A stretch of 36,055 nucleotides of DNA, taken from a virus. A program made the position numbers and the translations under genes. The stretch is from positions 1-36,055 of the IMG/VR virus record IMGVR_UViG_3300020410_000031; one strand, written 5' to 3'. This document shows positions 29,038-36,055 of this stretch, in pieces; position 1 is the stretch's first letter; every line of letters starts with the position of its first letter. A model generated the notes under the pieces. That model searched no databases. It had not been told where the DNA came from and saw nothing but the letters and a program-made list of their open reading frames with translations.

Positions 29038-30903
29038 ATGCCGTTAAATAAATTTGTATTCAAACCTGGAATAATGCGTGAGGGCACAGCCTATGATAAT
29101 GAGGGCGGGTGGTTTGATACAAACTTAGTACGTTTTAACGCAGGCAGACCAGAAAAAATAGGCGGTTGGCGTAAAGATACACCAAATAGTTTTTTAGGAA
29201 CTTGTCGAGCTTTACACTCTTGGGTATCTTTAAACGGTAGCAAATTTTTAGGTTTAGGCACACATTTAAAATATTACATAAATGAAGGAGATAATTTTAA
29301 TGATGTTACCCCCATACGAGCCACGACTACTGATGGCATTACTTTTTCTGCTACTGATGGTAGCTCTACTATAACAGCGACTGACTCAAGTCATGGAGCA
29401 GTACAGGGTGATTTTGTTACTATAAGCGGAGCATCTAGTTTAGGCGGTAATATAACCGCAGCAGTTTTAAATCAGGAATATCAAATAGTTAGTGTTCCTA
29501 CTTCTAATACATATACATTTACCGCTAAAGATACTGACAGCAATACAGTTACAGCTAATAGTAGTGATAGCGGAAACGGTGGTAGTGGGGTAGACGGTGC
29601 ATATCAAATAAACGTAGGTCTTGATACTTACGTACAATCAACAGGCTGGGGTGTAAGCACTTGGGGAGCAGGTGGTTACGGTTCAGTTACAGCTTTATCA
29701 GACACTAACCAATTACGTTTATGGTCACATGACCACTTTGGTGAGGACTTGTTATTAGCTGTACGTAACGGGGCTATATATTATCATGATACTAGCGACG
29801 GATTGTCTGCTAGAGCTGAAGCACTTACAGCACAAACTGGTGCTAATTTAGTGCCTACTAAATGTTTAGGTGTTACAGTATCAGAAACAGACAGGCATAT
29901 TATAGTTTTAGGTGCTGACCCTATATCAGGAACAAGTAGAACTGGTACTATTGATCCTATGTTAGTAGCGTTTGGTGACCAAGAAAGTTTATTAGAGTTT
30001 GAGCCAAAAGAAACTAATACAGCTGGTAGTTTAAGATTGTCTGAGGGTAGTTTAATAGTTGGTTCAGTAAAAGCTAGACAAGAAACACTTATATGGACAG
30101 ATACTGCTTTATACAGTATGCAGTTTATAGGACCACCATTTACTTTTAGTATAAATTTAATTAACAATAATACTGGGCTCATATCTCCTAACGGGGCTAT
30201 TACTTCACCTAGTGGTGTTTATTGGATGGGTTATGATAATTTCTATATTTATAACGGTAGTGTAAAAAAAGTACCCTGTAGTGTACTGAGTTACGTTTTT
30301 GATGATTTAAATGCAGGACAAGCATATAAAATATTTGCGTTTACTAATAATGCACATGATGAAGTAGGTTGGTTTTATCCTTCAGCTGACTCAGAAGAAA
30401 TTGATAGATACGTAGTTTATGACTTTAATGACAATGTTTGGACTTACGGTCAGTTAAGCAGAACTGCATGGCTCGACGAGGGTACTGTTAGTTATCCTAG
30501 AGCTACTAGCAATAATTATTTATATGAACATGAGTTTGGTTATAACGATGACGGTAACCCTATGACTAATGTATTTATTGAGAGCAGTGATTTTGATATA
30601 GGCGACGGTGAACAGTTTGCTTTTATCAATAGAATTATACCAGACATAAAATTTTTAAATAACAGTTCGGCTGGTAAAGTAAACATAGTTTTAAAAACTA
30701 GAGATTTTCCTGGAGATACACTCACTACTAATAGCACTAATGCGGTAGGTAGTACAACACAACAAACACACGTAAGAGGCAGAGCTAGACAAGTCGTACT
30801 CAGGCTTGAATCTTATGACGGTAACACTAATTCTGGTAATGATGATACTGGGTGGAGACTAGGTGCAACTAGGATCGATACAAGGAATGACGGTAGAAGA
30901 TGA
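29038..30903 (+). CDS. Tail nozzle protein, P22 gp10-like
   Basis: 621 residues starting MPLNKFVFKPGIMREGTAYDNEGGWFDTNLVRF, the recognised N-terminus of podovirus gp10-like nozzle or stabilisation proteins. A Ser/Thr/Gly-rich insertion (about 96-190, ATDSSHGAVQGDFVTISGA) appears in related marine phages. The rest is beta-propeller-like (NGAITSPSGVYWMGYDNFYIYNG, DEVGWFYPSAD, RYVVYDFNDNVWTY). Six copies form the nozzle under the adaptors that keeps DNA in and directs ejection. It starts 1 nt after the lysozyme stop. Confidence 0.82.
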   Translation: MPLNKFVFKPGIMREGTAYDNEGGWFDTNLVRFNAGRPEKIGGWRKDTPNSFLGTCRALHSWVSLNGSKFLGLGTHLKYYINEGDNFNDVTPIRATTTDGITFSATDGSSTITATDSSHGAVQGDFVTISGASSLGGNITAAVLNQEYQIVSVPTSNTYTFTAKDTDSNTVTANSSDSGNGGSGVDGAYQINVGLDTYVQSTGWGVSTWGAGGYGSVTALSDTNQLRLWSHDHFGEDLLLAVRNGAIYYHDTSDGLSARAEALTAQTGANLVPTKCLGVTVSETDRHIIVLGADPISGTSRTGTIDPMLVAFGDQESLLEFEPKETNTAGSLRLSEGSLIVGSVKARQETLIWTDTALYSMQFIGPPFTFSINLINNNTGLISPNGAITSPSGVYWMGYDNFYIYNGSVKKVPCSVLSYVFDDLNAGQAYKIFAFTNNAHDEVGWFYPSADSEEIDRYVVYDFNDNVWTYGQLSRTAWLDEGTVSYPRATSNNYLYEHEFGYNDDGNPMTNVFIESSDFDIGDGEQFAFINRIIPDIKFLNNSSAGKVNIVLKTRDFPGDTLTTNSTNAVGSTTQQTHVRGRARQVVLRLESYDGNTNSGNDDTGWRLGATRIDTRNDGRR

Positions 30904-31241
30904 GTAAACTTTTAGCTACTAGGCTACCTATATCTATGGGTGATGTAGTAACTCCTGATATCTATAATAGGTTAGTTAGGATATTAGAGATTAATTTAGG
31001 CACATTCGACCCTGACAATACTAGACAAATAACAACAGCAGAACGTGATACACTCAAATTTAACGTAGGTAGTTTAATATGGAATACAGACGTAGAAGTA
31101 TTACAAGTATGGAACGGTTATAAGTGGTTAGATATAGGAGAAAGGTTAATAGACCGTGGTTATGAGGCTACAGCGAGTGTAGGTCGAGTTACAGTAGCCC
31201 TAGACGGCGATACTTCTATAGAGATTGGTATAAATAATTAA
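30900..31241 (+). CDS. Small tail-associated protein
   Basis: 113 residues, overlapping the nozzle stop by 4 nt. The block VGSLIWNTDVEVLQVWNGYKWLDI is of the short NTD-xx-LQ-WNGxxW type found repeatedly in phage tail and fibre proteins. The rest is soluble with an ending EIGINN. Probably a nozzle partner or a fibre connector. Followed by a 56-bp gap with a GTTTATAAAC palindrome (31253-31262). Confidence 0.68.
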   Translation: MSKLLATRLPISMGDVVTPDIYNRLVRILEINLGTFDPDNTRQITTAERDTLKFNVGSLIWNTDVEVLQVWNGYKWLDIGERLIDRGYEATASVGRVTVALDGDTSIEIGINN

Positions 31242-31297
31242 GTATATGAGTTGTTTATAAACTATACAGCTCGTGAACTTGTATATATAATAGATTT

Positions 31298-32257
31298 ATG
31301 GGCGGATTGAAGAGCGCATTTAAAAGTATTAAAAGGTTCGTTAAAAAGAACACGAGAGACATCGCTACTGTTATAGGTTTCGCTGTAGGTGGACCGATAG
31401 GTGCTGCTATAGGTCAAGGCATAGGTTCTTTAGGTGAGGGTAGAGATTTAAGTAAATCACTCAGAAGTAGTTTAAAAGTTTATGCTGGAGCTAATATGGC
31501 ACAAGGTGCTGGACTATCAGGAGGTCAAGATGGTTTTGGTATTAGTTTCGGTACGCCTGTAGATAACACAGGGGGTCTAGGTGGATTTTTCCAAGACGTA
31601 GGGGCTACAGGCAGAGATATGTTTACTGGTAAAGATGCTGCTAAATTCGGTAGTGGCGACCTAATGGGCAGTTTTAAAGATTTAAATATGTTACAAAAAG
31701 CTGGTGTTGGTTTAATAGGTTCTGATATTGCAAGTGGTATGATGGGCGATGAGACACCAGCTAGGACTCCTGGACCGATTGACCAAAGCGGATATTTAAC
31801 TGAGGGTTTAACTCCTGCTATGCTCAGCGATGTATATGGTACTCAAGGCTCAAGTACAGGTATATCAGGTAGTATGCCTAGTTTAAGTTCAGCTTACGCA
31901 TATGACCCAGTAAACTCTACTATAGCTGAGTTATTAAAAGAAAAAGAAAGGTATGAATTAGAGTTTCCTGAGTTCGCTAGAGTTAACGTAAAAGACGGTG
32001 GTATAGCGAGGTTGGCTGATGGCGGTGAACTACCAGAAGTTGATTTAAGAGAACATGGCGGTGAAACACATGACTCTGAAGGCTCAGGTGATGAAGATAC
32101 CATACCAGCACTACTAGCAGACGGTGAGTTCGTAATGACTAAACAGTCTGTTAAAGGTATAGGAGACGGTGATCATGATAAGGGTATAGCTAGACTATAC
32201 GCTATGATGGATATGAATGAAAACAAAGCTCAAATGATGGGCTTAGGAAGAGCATAA
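31298..32257 (+). CDS. Probable internal virion or ejection protein 1
   Basis: 319 residues. The N-terminus is basic (KSAFKSIKRFVKKNTRD) and followed by a glycine-zipper hydrophobic stretch (IGFAVGGPIGAAIGQGIG, 26-44), which may insert in a membrane. The middle is Gly/Asp-rich. The C-terminus carries KDGGIARLADGG then DTIPALLADGEFVMTKQSVKGIGDGDHD, a segment conserved among marine phage large virion proteins as far as I recall. First of three consecutive large genes after the tail nozzle, the usual place for DNA-ejection proteins. Confidence 0.68.
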   Translation: MGGLKSAFKSIKRFVKKNTRDIATVIGFAVGGPIGAAIGQGIGSLGEGRDLSKSLRSSLKVYAGANMAQGAGLSGGQDGFGISFGTPVDNTGGLGGFFQDVGATGRDMFTGKDAAKFGSGDLMGSFKDLNMLQKAGVGLIGSDIASGMMGDETPARTPGPIDQSGYLTEGLTPAMLSDVYGTQGSSTGISGSMPSLSSAYAYDPVNSTIAELLKEKERYELEFPEFARVNVKDGGIARLADGGELPEVDLREHGGETHDSEGSGDEDTIPALLADGEFVMTKQSVKGIGDGDHDKGIARLYAMMDMNENKAQMMGLGRA

Positions 32258-33600
32258 TGGCAGAAGTAACAACAGGACGTAGCGAAACCCTACCTCCGCA
32301 GTATTATCAAGACTTAATGAGAGGAATCCCAGGGGCAAACGTTCCTGGTATAATGCCTTTATTAAATCAAAACTTAGTAAATCAATTACAAAGTATGGGC
32401 GTTCCTGGTGGTACACCCTATACTTATCAAGGTCAAAGGATAGCAGATTTTACACCTGCGGAACGTATGGGTATGCGATTAGCTGGTGAAAACGTAGGCT
32501 CTTACCAACCGTTTTTTGATCAAGCAGCACAAATGGCTAGGCAAGGTTATAGTGACGCTAGAGGCAGTGCTATGGAGGGTCAAGATTTTATGCGCCAAGG
32601 TGCATTATCAGGTGCACAAGGTATAGGCGAAGCACAAAATTTACTCAGAGGCGTTCCAGGATTAGCAAGAGACGCAACTTTTGAAGGGTTGGGGGGAATA
32701 CGTACAGGTCAAGGTACTTTAGGTCAGGCTACTGATATATTAGGCGGTGCTGCTCAAGGTTTTGACCCTAGAGGTATTTCTAGTTTTATGAACCCATATG
32801 AAGATGCTGTAGTTGGTAGAGCTATGCAAGACCTTGAAGAACAAGGAGCAAAAGCAGATATAGCAGGTAGAGCACAAGCTATAGGCTCTGGTGCTTTCGG
32901 TGGTAGTAGAGCTAGATTAGGTGCACAAGAAAGAGAAGAAGCATTACGTAAAGCCCAGCTTGAAACCGCAGCAGGATTAAGAAGACAAGGTTATGAATCA
33001 GCAGCAGGTAGGGCACAATCAGCATTTGAAAATCAACAAGCTAGACAGCTTAATCAGGCTAATGCTATGGCTAATATAGGTCAACGTCAAGCGGGTATGG
33101 GTGCACAAGTAGCTGGGTTAGGGCAAAATTTAGCAGGTACTATTGGTACTGCTGCTGGAGGACTAGGTAGTTTAGGTACAGGACTAAGTAACATATACGG
33201 TGGCACAGGTAGAAACTTAGCTAGTAGCGGACTACAGGCTGGTCAGTTTGGTTCTAACGTAGGCGGTCAAATGGCTGGGCTAGGTCAAGGGTTATCAGCT
33301 TTACGTCAAGGTGATGTTAACACTATGATGAATATAGGTGGTATGCAACGTGGACAAAACCAAGCTGGTTTAGACTTAGCATATCAAAACTTTGTAGGTC
33401 AATATAACTTACCAACACAGTTAATAGGTCAAACCGCAGGTATAGCACAGGGGTTAGCCCCTACTTTAGGTGGTACAGTTTTACAACGAGGTGAAACTAG
33501 TGGCGGTAACAATAACTTAATGAGCAATTTAGGCACCGCTATAGCTGGGTACGGAGTCTACAAAGATTTAACTTCTCCTAGTGGTGTGAGTGTCACATGA
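32257..33600 (+). CDS. Probable internal virion or ejection protein 2 (Gly/Gln/Ala-rich)
   Basis: 447 residues, strongly enriched in Gly, Ala, Gln and Met, with few hydrophobic blocks. The N-terminus has ETLPPQYYQDLMRGIPG and TPYTYQGQRIADFTPAERMGM. The central part (about 150-330) is a long low-complexity helix with AGMGAQVAGLGQNLAG-type Gly-X-G pieces. One base overlaps the previous stop and four overlap the next gene. It resembles helical ejection proteins such as P22 gp7/gp20 in composition only. Confidence 0.68.
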   Translation: MAEVTTGRSETLPPQYYQDLMRGIPGANVPGIMPLLNQNLVNQLQSMGVPGGTPYTYQGQRIADFTPAERMGMRLAGENVGSYQPFFDQAAQMARQGYSDARGSAMEGQDFMRQGALSGAQGIGEAQNLLRGVPGLARDATFEGLGGIRTGQGTLGQATDILGGAAQGFDPRGISSFMNPYEDAVVGRAMQDLEEQGAKADIAGRAQAIGSGAFGGSRARLGAQEREEALRKAQLETAAGLRRQGYESAAGRAQSAFENQQARQLNQANAMANIGQRQAGMGAQVAGLGQNLAGTIGTAAGGLGSLGTGLSNIYGGTGRNLASSGLQAGQFGSNVGGQMAGLGQGLSALRQGDVNTMMNIGGMQRGQNQAGLDLAYQNFVGQYNLPTQLIGQTAGIAQGLAPTLGGTVLQRGETSGGNNNLMSNLGTAIAGYGVYKDLTSPSGVSVT

Positions 33601-36055
33601 TAAATCAAGAAGACTTAACTAAAAATATTGATAGATCAAGGCTTTTGAGTCAAGCTAAAACTATGCTAGATCAAAACATACCTATGGAAACTATATCTCA
33701 ACAGTTAGGTTTAGACAGAAACACATTAAATAATTTATTATTACAAAATCAATTAATGCCAGAAACAGTGCTGCAACCAGAAGATTATAGAAGCAGTTAC
33801 GGTCCAACAGGCATTATGTCTAATCAAATACAAGACGCTGACACTAATATGGTTATTGACGATATAGTGAAAGGCGGTGAAAAAAGTGAAGATATCATTG
33901 AATTTTTAGGTGTCGATTTAGGTGTAGATCTAGGTAACTTAGGCGGTAATCCTGACGATGATACTACTCAAACTTTAGGTCAAGCTTTGAACTCTGGTAG
34001 TGTGGCTGGGTCAATAGGTAGTACGGACGCTATGTCTTCTTTCCTTGAAAACGCTAGTTTCCTTGAAAATTTAAGTGACCCTGAAAAATTAGAAGTTTAT
34101 AAAAAAGCAGCAGCAGACATTATAGGTGAACCAGACTATGATGCTTTATTAAAAGAACCAGATAAAATTATGCCTTACCTAGCAGCAGGTTTATCTTTAA
34201 TTCAATCAGGTGAAAAAGGAGACGAGTGGGGAGCAGCACTCGGTAAAGCGTTTATAAGTGGTTATGGCACTAAAATAAAAGAAGAAAAAGAATTTACAAA
34301 AGGTAAACGAGCTTTAGAACTTGACAGACAAAATAAAATTAATTCATTAGTAACTACTTTTGCTGTTCAAGATTTTGCAACTAGAGCATCACTCAATAAA
34401 ACACTATTAAATTCAAGTTTAAAAGCTCCTATAGAAGTTGACATAGTTGGTCCAAGTGGCACATACGCTGATAAATCAACACTATATATGGATGAAACAA
34501 AATTTGCTGAGTATGCAAGGCTTAATCCAGGCAAAATAAGAGAAGCTAAAAATTTTAACAAACAACCATACACACTCATTGATAAAAACGGTATAGGGGT
34601 AAATGTATGGATGGATAATGATATGATAAATGAATTATCTAACAATCCTTTATTAGCTGGTAGAATTAAACAAGGTCACGAAGACAGAACTAGCGGTAAA
34701 TTATATAGATATACTCAAAACGGTGAAACGGTTGAAAAGTTTTTAACTCAAGAAGCATTCAATGCTTTGCCTAAAGAGGTAAGAGAAAACGCCATACCTA
34801 TGCCTACTACTGGTGGTACTCCCCAATGGGTACGAGATAACGTAAGTGGTGAGGAACTTTGGATAGCCCCTACTGAACTACTTAGAAACTCAAACAAATA
34901 TACGAAAATTATGAACGGTTGGAGCATGATTACAAATGCTGATGGTAGTACGGAAATGTCTTATGGATCTAATCAGCAACTAAGAGAAGCAAACAAAAAA
35001 TACGAAATAGTTAACAATAAACTTTTAGGAGTTGATAGAGGGTTTGATAATTATTTTATTGCGGCAGACCAACTTGATAAAGCTATCACTGATTTTACAT
35101 CACAATACCCAGAGCAAGCAGATTTACTTTTTGACAATTTAGCAGGTAACTTCACTAATTTCGCTGATAATGTAGCTATATCTTTAGGGGCTTTTAACAA
35201 TATGTTTACTGCACCAGAAGACGAAGGTGGGTATAGATTTAAAATACAAACAGAAGCAAACGATAAAGGAACTTACGTCGATTACGAGGTAATGAGACAA
35301 AGTGTTGTAGGTAGTACCGAGTTTCAAGAATTTAAGAAAAGCCCTTTCGCTAGAATGTTAGAAGCTTCAGGTATCACGGGGGCTAGACTTGATGCAGCAT
35401 TATTTGATTTAGCTATGTTGGGTGCTGCTAGTATGAATATTGATAAAGGTCTTGACCTAAGAGCTATATCGGATTTTGAAACTAAGCAATTTATGAAATT
35501 ACAAGGTGGTAACGTTGCCTCACTTAAACAATATCAAGCAGTAGCAAATGATTTTAGACTCAAACTAGTAAAGAAAAACATAGCTGAAATTGATAGAAAT
35601 TTGTTAGAGTCTAATTTATTACTTATTACAGATAGATTTGGACAGCCAGACTTGGTAAAACAAGAAGCGTTAAAAAAGACTGGTTTGAAAATTAGAAAAA
35701 AATTAGAAGAAAGGTTAGCAAGTCTTGAAGAAATGGATACTAGTGAAAAATTAAATTCTAAAGTAGAAACTTTCGTAATTGACACTGAAGTGGGCGGTGG
35801 TGATGAAAATGTAAAAGTTTTCCCCACTATTCAAATAAGTCCTAATAGTCAATTTGGGCAAAGTATAGGGATTACCGAACCTATAAACACAGAGACTAAA
35901 CTAGAATTAGTTGACGGTACGTTTAGTTACCGTGATTTAATGAATAATTATGCGAGATATGCTAACGAACCACAATTACAACAAAGTTATTATTTATCAT
36001 TACAAAAACAACTAACCCCAGCACAGTTTCAAATACTTAACATACACTTACTAGA
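33597..36055 (+). CDS. Large partial virion protein, probable ejection protein 3, runs off the right end
   Basis: The frame opens with ATG ATA AAT CAA at 33597, overlapping the previous TGA, and stays open for 819 codons to the window end. The N-terminus (NQEDLTKNIDRSRLLSQAK, with TISQQLGLDRNTLNNLL) is helical. Around residues 190-300 are KKAAADIIGEPDYDALL and ALGKAFISGYGTK, and there are many charged coiled coils. No lytic or enzymatic motif recognised. It is most likely the largest ejection protein. If the window is circular it ends at position 82 and has 846 residues. Confidence 0.78.
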   Translation, partial: MINQEDLTKNIDRSRLLSQAKTMLDQNIPMETISQQLGLDRNTLNNLLLQNQLMPETVLQPEDYRSSYGPTGIMSNQIQDADTNMVIDDIVKGGEKSEDIIEFLGVDLGVDLGNLGGNPDDDTTQTLGQALNSGSVAGSIGSTDAMSSFLENASFLENLSDPEKLEVYKKAAADIIGEPDYDALLKEPDKIMPYLAAGLSLIQSGEKGDEWGAALGKAFISGYGTKIKEEKEFTKGKRALELDRQNKINSLVTTFAVQDFATRASLNKTLLNSSLKAPIEVDIVGPSGTYADKSTLYMDETKFAEYARLNPGKIREAKNFNKQPYTLIDKNGIGVNVWMDNDMINELSNNPLLAGRIKQGHEDRTSGKLYRYTQNGETVEKFLTQEAFNALPKEVRENAIPMPTTGGTPQWVRDNVSGEELWIAPTELLRNSNKYTKIMNGWSMITNADGSTEMSYGSNQQLREANKKYEIVNNKLLGVDRGFDNYFIAADQLDKAITDFTSQYPEQADLLFDNLAGNFTNFADNVAISLGAFNNMFTAPEDEGGYRFKIQTEANDKGTYVDYEVMRQSVVGSTEFQEFKKSPFARMLEASGITGARLDAALFDLAMLGAASMNIDKGLDLRAISDFETKQFMKLQGGNVASLKQYQAVANDFRLKLVKKNIAEIDRNLLESNLLLITDRFGQPDLVKQEALKKTGLKIRKKLEERLASLEEMDTSEKLNSKVETFVIDTEVGGGDENVKVFPTIQISPNSQFGQSIGITEPINTETKLELVDGTFSYRDLMNNYARYANEPQLQQSYYLSLQKQLTPAQFQILNIHLL

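Overview
This window reads as the genome, or most of it, of an AT-rich short-tailed dsDNA phage, probably infecting a marine Gram-negative heterotroph. The evidence for a podovirus is a head-and-tail block on the plus strand containing TerL, portal, scaffold, major capsid protein, two SU10/P22 gp4-like adaptors and a P22 gp10-like tail nozzle, with no tape measure, sheath or tail tube genes. The host type is inferred from gene style (phage GroES, short basic proteins, a GTA-type holin) and not proved. No integrase, polymerase, helicase, primase, tRNA or rRNA is recognisable.

Layout. (1) Positions 1-3317 form an unusual control or accessory region: the 3' tail of a gene ending in a terminator, two plus-strand orphan genes behind duplicated promoters, a 22-residue membrane microprotein present in two diverged copies on opposite strands, two paralogous small minus-strand genes with their own promoters and terminators, and long noncoding stretches full of palindromes, iteron-like words and CAAAGACA/GATC clusters. 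(2) 3318-14319 is the packaging and head block: an orphan, a 750-residue protein, TerL, portal, five tiny mostly basic genes, GroES-like co-chaperonin, scaffold, capsid accessory proteins and major capsid, closed by a terminator. (3) 14471-18511 holds capsid or virion structural proteins, adaptors and a repeat protein. (4) 18558-22859 holds a 1015-residue tail fibre or spike with YadA-like repeats and an S74 chaperone domain, small genes and an SNase-fold nuclease. (5) 22859-27903 is the standout: a YvrJ-like membrane protein, CsgF, CsgG, a secreted curlin-like repeat protein, a FecR-domain protein and a CHASE2 membrane adenylate cyclase, in tightly overlapping frames. (6) 27900-29036 is the lysis cassette. 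(7) 29038-36055 holds the tail nozzle, a small tail-associated protein and three large probable ejection or internal virion proteins, the last running off the right end.

The phage thus carries an outer-membrane curli export pore (CsgG) with its extracellular partner (CsgF), a likely amyloid-type substrate, and a second-messenger module, all next to the holin and endolysin. They may display or secrete an amyloid during infection, or open the outer membrane in place of the missing spanin; both are inference.

The reading frame running off the right end continues in frame, with no stop, into the left-end fragment (2459 + 82 nt = 847 codons), and that fragment ends just before a terminator. This suggests the window is a closed circle or circularly permuted genome of about 36 kb. 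If so, the phage has no recognisable replication genes.
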